From Haematococcus lacustris (Eukaryota > Chlorophyta > Chlorophyceae > Chlamydomonadales > Haematococcaceae), in assembly GCA_030144725.1 (NCBI GenBank), contig JASKMD010000017.1, positions 9,900,308 to 9,964,307 of the forward strand: a DNA stretch of 64,000 nt, in the 5' to 3' direction. The translations under genes were made by a program, and so were the position numbers. Position 1 is the stretch's first letter. Every line of letters begins with the position of its first letter. Shown here piece by piece: positions 35,123 to 47,638 of this stretch. Under the pieces are notes generated by a model. It was not told the origin of the DNA. It made no database searches and was given only the letters and a program-made list of their open reading frames with translations.

Positions 35123-37786
35123 CTAAGTCTTGCGCTTGCGCTTGGCAGCTGTCTTGGGCAGCCCCAACCCAGCAGGTGTGGTACGCTTGCGTAGCGTGAA
35201 GCCAGGAGCCGGCGCTGCTGCACCTAGCTCACTACCTTGAGCCGGAGCAGCCTGCCCTTGGGTGGCGATTGCAGCTAGAGCCAGCTGATACATGTGCCGT
35301 AAATCAGGTGATGCAATAGGCCCCTGAGGCGACGCAATGGGAGGTGCCAGCATCTGCCCCTCTAGGGCTGTGCCCCACGAGCTCCGGCCCTGCTGCTGGG
35401 GTGGCTGCTGTGGGGGGGGCTGTTGTGGCAGGGGGGGCTGTGGAGGCGGCACACCTGCTGGCACAACTCGGCTGCACCCTGCTGCTGCTGCTGCTGCCAC
35501 CCGTTGCTGGCTTGCATGGTCCCCCACATTCACCACAACCCCCCCTACACAGCAAGCAGCTGCTGTGGCTTTGCGTGCTGCTCTGGCTGGTGCCCTGGCT
35601 GAGGCTGCAGCCACCTCCTCCAGCCGCACCGCAGTGCGAAGCTTAGGCAACTGTAGCGTGAAGTCATGCACATCAACGCTGTTGAGGGTGGTCCTCAGCG
35701 TGTGCAGGGACATGTGCTCCAGCAGAGCAGGCAGCTCCATGAAGCGACCAGCTCCATGCTTCAGCAGCTGTAGCAAGGACTCCACCGGGGCATTGGAGGT
35801 GGGACACGCCAAGAAGTACACCTCGAGGTGGAGGCGCAACCCGGTGCTGCATGGGCTGCCCTCAGCCATGGCATGGATGTCTTGTTCGAACTGTTGCCAC
35901 GTGCAGTGAGGGTCCCACACACCCGGGTCAGACTGCCCATCGTCCATGCGCAAAGCGGCACACTGAACCACCTTGGCGGCTACCTCCTTGCACGACTGCG
36001 GGTCTGACCCCCCAAGCGCAGCCATGAGGTGTGGCATGTCCAGCTGCCGTTTGCAGTGCTGTGTGTAGTACTCCTCCATGGCTGCACAGTGCTGCTGCAA
36101 GTAGGTGGCCAGCTGTTGCTTCTGATGCTCCCGTTGATCGGCTGGCACTAGCTGTTGTAGCTTGCTGTGCAGCTGTGACAGCAGCTGCGCGTTGTTGGCC
36201 CATGGCTGCTGCAGGCCCTTGCAAACCTGCTGGATGTGGCGGTATAGCTGGAAGGCATGCAGGCCATCGTCCTTGCTGGCCCACAGCAGCTCAGGCATGA
36301 GGTAAGTCTGGCCCACCACTGCCACAACAGTAATCTTCAGCAGCAGATCAGAGTCCTGCAAGTGCTTGCAGAGCTCACGAGCCCAGGCAGGCGCCCGCCG
36401 CTGCTGGCACTCTACTACCTCAGCCACTGCATCCCCCGCATGCCGCCAGATTGCAAGCAGTGATGAGGCTGCAGTAATGTAGCTGGCCCACCTTGTGTCA
36501 CATGGTGTCTCAGGTTTCGCACCCCACCGGTCGAGCTTCAGCGCCACCCAATGTTGCGCTAGGAGACTGCTGAGGTCAGTGATTGCTGCCCTGGTGCCTG
36601 GCAGGACCACCAGACCTTTGAGGAGGGTGTTGTGGATGCCGTGGCTGTAACAGGGCTGCGCCCGCGTCACCCCAACCTGCCCCTCCTCCCGCAACAGTTG
36701 GCTGATGCGTGCAATGACACCTGTGAATTCCCCCATGTTGACTGATGCACTGTCGGCGCAGATGCCGGCAATATTCATGCCTGCGAGGCCGAGGTCACCC
36801 AACAACCGCATGATGACCCGCACATGGGCCTCCGCTGTGCCGCTGGCCAACTGGATGACACCCAGGACGTCGGTGAAGATGGTGGTGAGGCGTGGGGCAG
36901 CAGTTGAGCATGACTGCCCCACATGCTCCACCTGCCCCTCGTGACCCGGTTGCCCCTGACCCACTGGCTCTTTCCCAGACCCCGGTTCCTGCTGAGCTTG
37001 CCCTCCCCCTTGCTCTGCTGCTTGCCCATGCTGCTCCTCCTGCCCCTGCGGCTTAGGGACTGCTGCTGTGACCCTGATGACGAGCACCTTCCCATGGCGC
37101 TTGGTTGTGCATCCGTCAAATGCCAAGTGTATCGCCTTGGCTTGCTTCAACATCTCTGCAGGCGCAGTAGCAAAGTAGAAAGCATGTCATCCCTGACTCA
37201 GCCCCTCATTCATCCACCACCTCCCAGACCACTATCGCCCAGCCCAGCCCAGCCCAGCCCAGCAGTCCAGCCCAGCAGTCCAGCCCAGCAGTCCAGCCCA
37301 GCCGTGGGTGTCTGGCCTGCCATAGCCATCCTCAGCACACCGCTGCAACACCTCCGGTGACACCCGGTGCCGCATCAGGATGTTCATTAGCTGCCGCTGA
37401 TGCCGGGTGAGCCGGGGGCCACTTGGACGGCAGCGCCGGACGTTGCGTAGCGCAAGGGATAGCCGGCGCTTGTCTTGCTCCAGCAGCTGGATTGCATGGG
37501 TGCGCTCCTCAGCCAGCTGCTCCAATGACACATTCTCACCCTGCACCTCTTGGTGTGCTGCCTGCAGCTGCTCCATGTCTGCCTGCAGCAGCTGATAATC
37601 TGCCACCGCATCACCGAGCTGCTGGTGGAGCTGCTCAACCTGTGCCCGCAATTTCATGGCCTCCACCTGTGCCTTGTTCCTTTGAGATTTCAAACCATTG
37701 GGGGTGCACTTAAACCCTGCCTTGGGTGAGGCATTCAGCTCTTGCAGGGATTGGCGCCGCGTCTTGCTAGGCCTCTTACCCCCCAT
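35123..37786 (-). CDS. hAT-like (DUF659-type) transposase
   Basis: Two coding blocks. The first, 37786 to about 37300, starts MGGKRPSKTRRQSLQEL, is a basic N-terminus followed by a Gln/Leu-rich coiled coil of about 100 residues, and ends with RHQRQLMNILMRHRVSPEVLQ. The second runs from about 37155 (acceptor CTGCAG) to 35123 and is 676 codons: LAFDGCTTKRHGKVLVI, ICADSASVNMG, CYSHGIHNTLLKGL, PCDTRWASY and ILLLLKHG-like C-terminal helices. The D-G-C/W, C-A-D-S-A and D-T-R-W blocks fit the RNase H-fold catalytic core of hAT/DUF659 transposases. A Gly/Gln/Lys-rich insert (about residues 35-70 of the second block) and an Ala/Pro-rich tail are low complexity. The donor of the intron between the blocks was not fixed. 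The long frame looks intact. Confidence 0.75.
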
Positions 37787-37791
37787 GGTGG

Positions 37792-38025
37792 TTGCTAGGG
37801 CTGGGGGTTAGGCTGGGAGGGGTAGGGCTGGGAGGGAATGGCCTGGGAGGGGGGGGGCCTGTGAGGGGTTGGGCTGTGAGGGGTTGGGCTGTGAAGGGGG
37901 GGGGGGGGGGGGGTGAGGGGGTGGGCTGTGAGGGGGGGGCCTGGGAGGGGTTGGGCTGGGAGGGGGTGGGCTGGGAGGGGGTGGGCTGGGAGGGGGTGGG
38001 CTGGGAGGGGGTGGGCAGGCTCAAT
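37792..38025. repeat. G-rich minisatellite upstream of the hAT-like transposase
   Basis: Degenerate repeats of GGGCTGGGAGGGGGT and GGGCTGTGAGGGGTT, including a run of 18 Gs near 37895. It sits immediately 5' of the transposase start codon (the gene is on the minus strand). Confidence 0.85.
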
Positions 38026-38758
38026 GAGGTGGGCTCCTGCAATGATGGGTGGAGGGGTGGCGGGCATGGTGGGTCGATGCATACCATGGTATAAATGTGC
38101 CTGGTGAACATGATGTAACTTTGAAAGAGTCAAACGGATTGAGGCCTGGGCTATTTAATGTGCGATTTGTTTCAAGAGATGCAGCAATGAGTCAAGAACA
38201 AACATTACGTATCGCTTTTTCTATGGGTGCAGCGGGTGCAACACAGTGGGGGACAGAGATGATGAGGGGGGGGTGTAAGCCGGTGATACCTTAGTGTGCG
38301 CCGACACAAATGGTGTATTCGGCGAAAGCGAATACGCCCAGATGTTTCAATCACCCCGTCAAGGTGCCCTGCACGCCCGGCAGGCATCGCGATGGGTGTT
38401 GGCTGGACATTCCATTTGTGCACAACCAGCTCACTACGCTAGGTAGATGGGGTCATAGCGATGAGGCTCACCGTGCCAAGGCGACCCGTCTCGCCGATGT
38501 GATTTGTTCGCGGGCACATGTGGCAGTACGCGAGCAGAGACTCCAATGGCTAGCGCTGATGGTCAGATTACGCGGACTAAACCGCCAATGCCAATGTGAT
38601 TAACGCTATCGAGAACAGTGCAGTTTTGAGAGAGTACTTGCATGAAGATTACCAACCCCATGTTGGGGCCGCCTGAGCCACACACATGCATCACACAGTC
38701 ACTCATTTGAGTTATGCCCATTTGAATTTGCCACATGATAAATACTTGCATGTTCCTC

Positions 38759-41700
38759 TTAGAGGGGCTTTGGTGGCTGGGGCCAGGGCACAGGCGCACC
38801 TACAACACGAAGGGGGTGCCATGTGTCAGTGATGGCTACCAGGTAACGTGAATCATGAGGATGGGGGCGCAATGCAAACTTGGTTGGTAGGACATCATTG
38901 CATGGCCAGATTGCAGTAATGCCCTTGGTGCACACTGCCTTGCTCAACAAGGGGCTCTGCAACTCAACATCATATGCACCACACCTTGGCGACCTGTGCC
39001 ATCTTGTGACAAAGAAATACCTGCGCCGCTGCAATCTAACATGGGAGATGATCTTCACAATCTGGCCCACCCACAGTGCCTTGGCGAGGGCTGTGTGTGC
39101 CAAGCCCTCATCTTGTGCATGCTCTGTCACGTCCTCAAAGCCTGGCCGTGCCATGAAATACTGGTTGGGCTTGAACAATACTCCTGAGATCCTGATGTTG
39201 TGGTGCTGTTGTGCATTCATGACAGTCCACAGCTCTGCAGCAGCACGAATCTCAGCATCAAATTCTGGGAACGGCTCACTACGGCCACTCATCCACACCG
39301 GCCAGTGGTGTCTCAACTCGACACACACTGCAGCAGACATCCTTGCATCTTGAGTAATGCCTTTGCCACGCCGCCATGCTCTTTTTCCATGTGCTTGAAG
39401 AGCATGCTTGCCTCTGGATACCTACGGTTCTTGGGGTCCCTCTGCATCTGTCCAAACATGCTCTCAACAGGGAACATGGTCAGCACGAATAGTGGTCCCC
39501 ACCTCCGTACGTTCTCCATCAACATCATCAGCTCATGCAACTTCACATCTAACTCTGACACTGGAAGGTACCTCTCCACCATGCAAACCGCAATAGCCAG
39601 CAAGCGTTGAAGGCGGGGCAGGGACTCTTTGTGCACCTCCTTGCACCACATTATGTTGATCACTTGCAGTAAGAGCATCAGCGTGGCATACGCTGTGGGA
39701 CGCAGCAGTGCCTTAGCTGAAGCCAAAGCATACAACCCTATGGGCCCAGCAAACTGCAGCATGGTGTGCACCTTTCTCTTCTTGGCAGGATCCATGAGCC
39801 TACCCAGGCGATATCCTACATCACCAGGAAGGAGCTTCTGAAGTTGCACAAGTGATTGAATGATAGGGGAGAGGGAGCAAGGTGCACAGGGTGAAGAGCG
39901 GGACAGATCACATTCATAGCGTTGCAGCTCAGACTCAATATTGATCACGGCAGGCACCCAGCGCAAGCCTAGCAGAACTCCCAACACAGTGTCCTTAACA
40001 ATCCCGCCTAACACATGCATGGGATCATACTGAACAGCATCATGGAAATCAAAGTGGGGGAGTTGCAAAAACAAGCAAGACCCATCTTGAAGCCCATCAC
40101 CCAAATCATCAATCAGCGGCTGTGCACTATCATCGATCTGATCTCCAGCCGCATCAAATGAAGCGTCACCCTCAGACTCATCATCTCCCTCTTCACAGTC
40201 CCACCCCACAGGCCGTTGGTCATCCCCCTCGTCTAACTCAGGGTCTAGGCTCCCTCCCTCGCCATCGCTGCCACTGTCCCCATGCACGTCCCCATGCACA
40301 CCTGGATCTGGTCCAAGCCAATAGGCACCTTCCCATCCCCGTCGCTCAGGCACTGCAGGCAACATGTGGGTGGGGTGGGGTGGGTGGTGGGGTGGGGTGG
40401 GGTGGGGTGGGGTGGGGTGGGGTGGGGTGGGGTGGGGTGGGGTGGGGTGGGGTGGGGTGGGGTGGGGTGGGGTGGGGTGGGGTGGGGTGGGGTGGGGTGG
40501 GGTGGGGTGGGGTGGGGTGGGGTGGGGTGGGGTGGGGTGGGGTGGGGTGGGGTGGGGTGGGGTGGGGTGGGGCTGGACACAACGAGGCACTCACCCGCAC
40601 CACAAAGCAAATCAGCATGGCCAGCTGGATTAGCTGGAAGAAGGACATTCTGGTGTACCTCTTTGGGGTGCCTCTTCCGGATGCCATTGGTATCAGGGAC
40701 CGGGAGCTTGACGCCACAGAGTTCTTCTTTCAGCCATTGGTCCTGCTCCGCAAGGAACCTGCAACAACAAGCTCAAGTGTCATGCTCACATGTCATACAT
40801 GATGGGCATGGTAGGCAGGCTCACACGTGCATGCACAACCATACACACGTGCATGCACAACCATACACCTCTGCATTGTACAACACATGAGCATGAGCGC
40901 ACACTCACTGTTGGTGGGTCTGGTATAATGTCTTGTACTTGCCATGGCGCTTGCCTTCAAGCCATGTCAAGAAGCACGGGTGCCTCGCTGGCGACTGCTT
41001 CTGATTGGAGCCCATGGCTAGGGCCAGGCCTCGGTAGTCACCCCTGACGCATGCAAGGATTGCCTTGACACGGCGGCTTTCCTCCAGGTAAGAGTTGTGC
41101 ACCTCCACGGCCCCGTCAAGGCTGAGCAAGTCTTCAACAATGAGCAGCAAGGCATCCACGATGCTCTGCTTCTCTCCGCGCTCCTTGGCCCCAGGCATGA
41201 GGCATACAAGGTGTGAAACTCCCGGTACAGATCTATGCTCAGCTGCCACGGTGAGGGGAGCCAACACAAATGCTGTAGTAGAGTACTTAGCGTCGTCCTT
41301 GTGGGGTTGGAAGCTGTCAAAGGAGAGGGACATGGGCACTAGTCCCGTCTCAGCTGTCCCGTCTCCATGCCTGCAAGACCACACCACGACAAACAGTCAC
41401 CATCCCTGTTGTGGGTGTGGGGGAGGGGGAGGTCAGGGTCAAGGTCAGGGTCTGGGCCAGGGTCAGGGTTAGGTGACACTGCTTTGCTGGCTGGCCTGAA
41501 TGGTTCTATAAGCGTGTGCCATATGGGCAACTGCAACACATTGTAGGCCACCCCAAGGATTACCCCACTCACCTCTCCAGCACTCTCTCAAATGCAGGGC
41601 TGTGCCATGCGTCAGACATGGTGTGGCTGTCGCGCGTGTACTCAGCCCGGAGATCCCGCCACAGGGTCAACTGCTCTGCCAGGGCTGGATACGCATACAT

Positions 41701-42669
41701 ACGCTGCAGCCACTTCCTGACAGGCCTGTACTTCAACTCAAGAGCTGAAGTACGTGGCTTGCTGCAGCACCTACAGGAGTCTGCATGCTGAGCCAAAGGC
41801 CCACGGTAGATATGACCACACGGACACATGTCATACACCAAGTATTCTTCTTGTGGCTGACCCAGCTCCTCCATAGCTGTGCGCATGGCCGAAGCTGACG
41901 CTGGGATGTTTGGCACTGTCGATGTAGATGCCAAGAGCTCCAACATAGCTGTGGTGTGCGCGTCTGAGGCGTGGTGCGCAACCTGCTTGGCTTGCAGGTC
42001 TGTCATCAGCTTGGCCAGCCTCGCCCGGTCTGCACCCGGCAGGCTGGGGTCATATTTAAAGTGGCCTTGCGGCCGCTTTGACCACCTGCCCCCATCTTGA
42101 CCGGGCACACACTTCAGATCAAAAGCACCTGCAATCGCAAAGGAAACATGTGGTCAACTTAGGCCAGATACCTAACATCTGATCATGCATGAGCATGCTT
42201 AACAACTTACGCTCAGCGGCCTGCACGTCCATCTCAATGCCACCAGGCACCTGCTCTAAGTCAGGGTCAGCTGGCAACGGCTCCTCCACAGCCTCCTCCA
42301 GTTCATGAGGACGAGGAGGAGTGGGATCAAGAGCAAGCGCAGGAGGCTGAAGATCTGCATCGGTGATTGGCAATTTGAAATTGCGACAGTTTGAAATTAC
42401 GATTACGGCGATTACAGACATCATACGTCGAACGTAAAGCGTTTAGGCTTCCTACCTTCAGGAGTGGGAAGTTGCCTGTTGCGCCCAAGGCTCTCGGGAT
42501 AGACGTAGTTGACCGCATGGTCACAGCCTTCAGCTTTGACGTGCGCATTGGCGCACCTAACGTGCACTGGCACCAAGGATTTCAGGCCGTAACATAGCTT
42601 GCACAGGCACAAAACTTTGGGATGGTCTGATTCGCATCGCCGGAGCTTCTTCCTCTGACCTAGGTACAT
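38759..42669 (-). CDS. Tnp2-like CACTA transposase, multi-exon
   Basis: Blocks from N- to C-terminus: 42669-42421 (Cys-rich, LCLCKLCYGLKSLVPVHVRC), about 42360-42200 (acidic), 42108-41569 (MCPCGHIYRGPLAQHADSC...CC zinc-binding), 41387-40905 (PMSLSFDSFQPHKDD, RGDYRGLA; Tnp2 core), about 40762-40594, 40350-39313 (FHDAVQYDPMHVLGGIVKD, then the DUF4218-like FPVESMFGQMQRDPKNRRYPEASM) and 39340-38759 (DUF4216-like C-terminus). This domain order is that of En/Spm Tnp2 transposases. The change of frame near 39330 could be a short intron or a frameshift. An intron at about 40350-40590 holds the GGGGT tract. Splice sites were only partly fixed, so exact length is uncertain. Confidence 0.7.
40371..40573. 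repeat. (GGGGT)n pentanucleotide tract, ~36 copies
   Basis: Nearly perfect GGGGT repeat inside an intron of the CACTA transposase gene. The gene's sense strand is CCCCA-rich. Pro/His and Gly/Trp frames across it are artefacts. Confidence 0.98.
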
Positions 42670-42788
42670 GTTGCTCCCACACTAGTTAAACTGGGTTCGT
42701 TCAACTCGGCGAGGTGGCCTTAAACTAGGTTAAGTGTGATAACTGACTAGTTTAGTCGTTTAACTCATGTACCCCTGGTGTAGGGTTG

Positions 42789-43531
42789 GTGCCTAGGACC
42801 ATGTCCGGGCTCAAGGTGAACTCACCCCCCATCAGCTCTCTGGCGGCAAGCTGGAACTGAGCACTCCAGCTGGTCTGGCAACCCCTGCCTAACTCCACAT
42901 CTGCCTTGATGACCCTCATTAGCAGGTCACTGTGGGATAGTTTGGCAGTGTTCCAGAACTTGCATGCAGCCCTAAGCCAGTAAAGTTGGAGGGGCAGCTG
43001 CCCCAACTCATGCAGCACCATCAGGCCTGACACTGAGCCACGTACCCTGGCAGCAAACCTGAGAAAGCTGAGCATGCGTGTTTGCACTGGGTTGGAGAGC
43101 TGCATACCGTGCCCAAGGAAGGCAGTGCCCCATACCTGGCTGCCATACAGCCCTAAAGGGAGCACAAACGCTCTAATGAGGTGACACAGGGCATAGGGAT
43201 CATGCAGGACCCCATACTCTCTAGCGCGCTTGCACGCCTGGCGCATGGCGAGGAACATGCCAGCCCTCATATGAGTGGCAGCAAAAGCAGGGGTGGCGCT
43301 GGGGTTGAAGTGCATGCCTAAGTACTTGAACTCTCTCACCACAGGCAGGATCTCATGCTTGTACCCAATCCTAGGTGCTGCAGTTTGTGAGTTGCCATTG
43401 AAGACCATCACCTTTGACTTGCCCACATTGACTGTAAGGTGTTTCCTGTCTGCAAAGCCTTGAAGCTGGCAGCTGGCATTGTTCTTCATCAACATTTCGA
43501 AGCCTATAAAATAAGCCCATGCTGCATTCAA
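42789..43531 (-). pseudogene. LINE reverse transcriptase, part upstream of the CACTA insertion
   Basis: Open frame of about 245 codons reading FADRKHLTVNVGKSKVMVF, FKYLGMHFNPSA, YGSQVWG and the conserved C-terminal helices of a LINE-type reverse transcriptase (palm end and thumb). The N-terminal half with the catalytic YADD box is missing, so the copy is 5'-truncated near 43540, common for LINEs. Its frame runs into the CACTA terminal repeat at 42785 and resumes at 31933. Confidence 0.85.
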
Positions 43532-43806
43532 GCTGGTGGAGTGTGTCCTAGGTTCGCCTCATGAATTTAGTACAGCCTGGTAATGCGTGTTGCGCTCGCC
43601 CGCATCTGTTTTTATCCTCGTCATGGTAATACATGGAAGGCACTGAATGAATGTACGCAGAACAAGCGTATGCACCGAGCTTCACTCTTCCACTTGTCAT
43701 GCGTCCGATCTGCAAGTTGTCAGGACCTGCACAATCTGCACATACCTATACTGTATGCATTGACACGCTTCGCCCGAGATGTAAGGTGGCCACGCAGCGC
43801 TGGCAC

Positions 43807-46800
43807 CTACGACCCAGACTCGCTGGGACGCGACACCTCCGCGGCGTTGACGAATGGGTGCTGCAGCAACTGGCTGGCGGAAGGGCGGTTCCGCGGGTCC
43901 AGCGTGAGGCAGGCGTCAAGGAAGTCAAGGGCCAGGCGGGACGCGGACGCAGGGCGGGGCGGTCCGCAAGGCGAGTTCGCAATTTTGAACATGCACGTCA
44001 GCGCGTTGTCCAGCTGCGTCCAGGCGAAGCGATGTTACCATTCAGTGCTACTGCCACCGCGATGTCAAGGCATGAGCATGTCGAGCGGCAGCCCCGTGAC
44101 GGGAAGCAAAGTCGTGGTGGCTGCTAGGTGCGGCGATGCGGGCAGGTGGTGTGACTGCGCAATTGTGCTCATACCTGAGGCCAGGGGTGTTTGCCAGTCA
44201 GCATTTCCAGCACCGTGCAGCCTAGCGACCACACGTCCGCCTTGGAGTTGTAGCCAGTGCCCTTGATGACCTCCGGGGCCATCCAGAACACGCTGCCCTT
44301 GATGCTCTTCATGCCGTCAGTGATGGTGTCACCCTAGCAGCACATGGAATGGCAGTGCATGCAGGCATGGAGAACCCAGGCATTACCCCCTTCTCCTTCC
44401 TCCCTTTCCTTCTGCGCCCCCGTCATCCTATCAGCCCCCTCCTGCAGCCCCCCTGCTGCCCCTCCTCCTTATGTACTGTCGCCACTGTGGCCACTCACCC
44501 ACCTGGAAGGCCTTGCTGGCACCAAAGTCAGCGAGTTTGACCACACCATCTCGAGTGACCAGTGCGTTGCCGCCCTTCAGGTCGCGGTGCACCACCTGCA
44601 GCACCAGCCAGCCCCCTGACCACACACAGCCTGCACTAGCCCGCAGGCACTGGCTAGTTCAGGGAGGGGCTGGACGCTGGCCTGCCTAATGGCTGCCAAG
44701 GTGGGCTGCCACAGCTGCTGTGCATTGCAGGGCCGTGTAGACGCTGACACCCGGAAGCCTGACCTGGGTCCTAGGCCACACCCTAACCCAGGACCCCACA
44801 CCCCACCACCCATAGCCATTAGGCCCCAGCCCCCAGCCTAGTGCCACCCAGCCCCACCCATCTATGCTGCAGACACCAGCTTAGCTGTGCTCAGAGGCTT
44901 AGCTAGGCTTGGCAAGGCTGAGAGGTTTAGCCGTGATTAGCTGGGCATAGAGGCTTGGCTTGGCTTAGGTAGTCACAAAGGCATCGCTGATCATAGCTAG
45001 GCTTAGATGGGCTTAAAGGCTTGGCTGAGCTTAGAGGCTTGGCTGGGGTTTGGCTAGGCATGGTGTAGATGCTTGACTTGGCAGCTGATGTAGTGTGCAC
45101 AGATCAGGCAGCAAGAAGAGCAGTGTTGATGGAGGACAAGTGGGTCGCTGAAGGAGGGCGGTTAGCGGAACCGGTGGGGGTGGCGGTCACCTTACAGGCG
45201 TGCAGGTACTCTAGGCCCAGCAGCAGCTGCCGCGTGTAGTTGCGCACCAGCTCCTCACTGAACCGGCCGAATCGCTCCAGCATGCTAGAGATGGAGCCGC
45301 CTGCATCCAGGACCAGGGCCGCCAGCAGACCCTCAGGGGAAGGCCAGGGGCCAGAGGCCGAGCGACAGACAACATGACCCTGAGCAGCACCTCAGGCCCT
45401 GGCACTGCTCAGTGGCTGCAGGAGGGCCCAGGGGCCCCTGCAGCGTCTCAGCTGGGTGTGAGATCTGAGTGTGATAACTTAATTGTGAGATCTGGGTGTG
45501 AGATCTGGGTGCTACCAGCGCTTGCCCAGGACCTCAGGGCCTGCACCGCTGCTCACACTGCAGGCGCTGCTCCACGCCCTCACCCCCCTGCCCCTCCGCA
45601 CCATGCACATGGCCTAGGTTGCATTGCCCCGACCCTGGCCTTCAAACCTGACCCTTGGCCACCATCCCTTGCCTGCCTGCCTTGCCTGCCTGCTTGCCCC
45701 CTTGCCTGCCTGGCTTGCCTGCCTGCCCCACCGCTTGCCTTAACCCTTGCCCTCCTGCTTGCCCCGCTGCCTCCCAGCCCTCACCCGGCACGTACTCCAG
45801 GAAGATGTACAGGGTGGAGGAGCGCGGCTCATAGTGGTGGTCCAGATACCCCACCACATGTTTGTGCGCCAGCTGCTTGTACAGCTCCAGCTCCTGGGGC
45901 CAGCGGTGGGCAGCGGTGTGGGAGCAGTGCTGGAGTGAAAGCCCTCAGCACTGCAGCCTTTGCCTCGTTCCTTAGCCACATCCTTGACGAGGCCAAGGAG
46001 GGGAAGCAGGGGTCATGGGGAGGAGCAGGAGGGGCAGCTAGGGCTGACAGGGGAAGGCAACATGGGGAGCAACATGGGCCATGGCGGACAGCTACATATC
46101 AGAGGCCAGGGGCATATCAGGCCAGCCTATCAGGGGCCAGGGGCCTGAGGCCAAGTGACGGACAGTGGGGCCGAGGTGATATTGGGTCAGGGCGGTACTG
46201 GGTCTGCGAGGACAAGGCGCAACCTGGGTGGCTGCTGCCAACACCACAAGTGCTTGCTGACCAGCTGCTGGCCCAGGCGCTGCTATGTCCTCTCTCACTC
46301 TATATCACACTTTGGTGTGTGTGTGTGGTGTGGTGTGACACACCTTGGTCAGCTCAGCCAGCTGCTGGGCCACCGCATCCGCCGGTCCTGAGCGCCGGCT
46401 GAGCAGCTGCAGCACCTTGACCGCCATAAGGCCTCCGGTCAGCTGGTTCAGGCCAGCATACACACGGCCAAACGACCCCTCCCCTACAGCCGGGCAAGGT
46501 GTGTTTGGGGTTGGGGCCGGCAGGCAGTAGTCAGGGGGTGGGGCTGGGTGAGGGTGGGGGTGGGGGCCTGCTGTGGGTGAGAGGGTGGGGGTGGCAGCAG
46601 GGGCCCGGTGCATGCAGCTCACCCAGGAGCTCGCCCCGTGTCCACTGCATGAAACCGGTCTTCACCTCCACACTGCGGTTGAAGAGCAGCGCAGCACGCA
46701 GCTGCAATGCCTCCTGGCTGGCGCCTGGGCCAGCGTTGGCTGCCAGGGCACAAGCGGCCTGCAGGGGGTGAGCAGGGGCAGGGGCCACAGGGGCAGGGGC

Positions 46801-47539
46801 TGCAGTGCAGGGGCCTCAGCGGCTGGGGCAGGGGCAGAGGCAGGGGCAGCTATGCTGCTGCTCCCTACACCCATTTCCTCCTCACTTCCTCCTCCCTTCC
46901 TTCCCTGCCTCCTGCTCTTGCCAAGGGTGCCATTCACTCCTCCCCGCCCAGCCCCTTGTCTGGCTGCTGCTGCTGCTGCGCCCTCTTACTCTGACCCCTA
47001 GCCCTCACGGCTCAACTTTCCTCACTGTCCAGGTCCATGCCCCCTTACCCACCATGCCGTACCCCCCGCCCCTGACCTCGGGCCCCACCCCTGCCTCCCT
47101 GGGCTGCTCCCTGGGAGCAGAGAGCTGTCCACCTCACAGCTTTGACAGCTGGAGCAGGAAACCAGGGCCTCCAGCCCTCCAGCCCTCCAGCCCTCTGCAC
47201 TGCCCCCCCTAGGGCTAGGGCTGCCCCCTTGCTGCCCCCCTCCCCAGCCCCTCAGAGCATCACACCTGTGTGACCCGCACAGGGTCCATGTGGCCCTCCA
47301 GGGCAGGCGCCCGGCCCCCCGGGGCTAGGGGCGGCAGCCCGGTGCTGGACCCACGCAGCCTGTGGGGGCCCTGGTCCGAGGGAGCAGCAAGGCCTGGGCC
47401 CCGCACCCCCCCTGCCTGCTGACCGCCAGCACCTGCTACACCCTGCCCCCGCGCCTGCAGGGCGGTCATGGCAGCAGTGGGTGCACCGCAGCAGCAACAG
47501 GGCAGCAGCTGCATCTACAGCAGGCTGTATGCAACAGCA

Positions 47540-47638
<99 letters not shown>

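Larger units (their letters stand above)
34709..38676. mobile_element. hAT-like transposon with transposase, nested in the CACTA element
   Basis: The left end (GGCCCCAACATTCAAAAAATGG at about 34717) and the right end (CCCCATGTTGGGGCCGCCTGA at 38676) match the ends of the short elements at 10815 and 17232. The left terminal repeat is slightly altered (TAGGCGCGCGGCCCC instead of TCAGGCGGCCCC), and no flanking duplication could be recognised. The interior carries the transposase gene at 35123-37786. This is the only copy in the window with coding capacity and could be the source family for the deleted copies. Confidence 0.75.
31937..42785. mobile_element. CACTA (En/Spm)-type DNA transposon, 10.85 kb
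   Basis: Ends are inverted copies of CCCTACACCAGGGGTACATG followed by AGTTAAACG. The element is flanked by a 3-bp direct duplication TTG (31934-31936 and 42786-42788), the duplication size of CACTA elements. Inside each end are many short GTTTAAC/TAAACT motifs in both orientations (31955-32185 and 42670-42770), resembling the subterminal repeats to which CACTA transposases bind. The right half encodes a Tnp2-like transposase (minus strand). The left half carries a second, unrecognised coding region, a captured COG7 fragment and a nested hAT-like element. It interrupts a LINE coding frame. Confidence 0.9.

Noticed and set aside
40245..40890. Long Pro-Pro-His-Pro-Thr and Gly-Trp-Gly-Gly-Val frames
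   Set aside because: Translation of the (GGGGT)n tract in the CACTA transposase intron.
43583..44266. Plus-strand open frames overlapping the kinase C-terminus
   Set aside because: They are opposite-strand shadows of the exon encoding [13 protein letters not shown].
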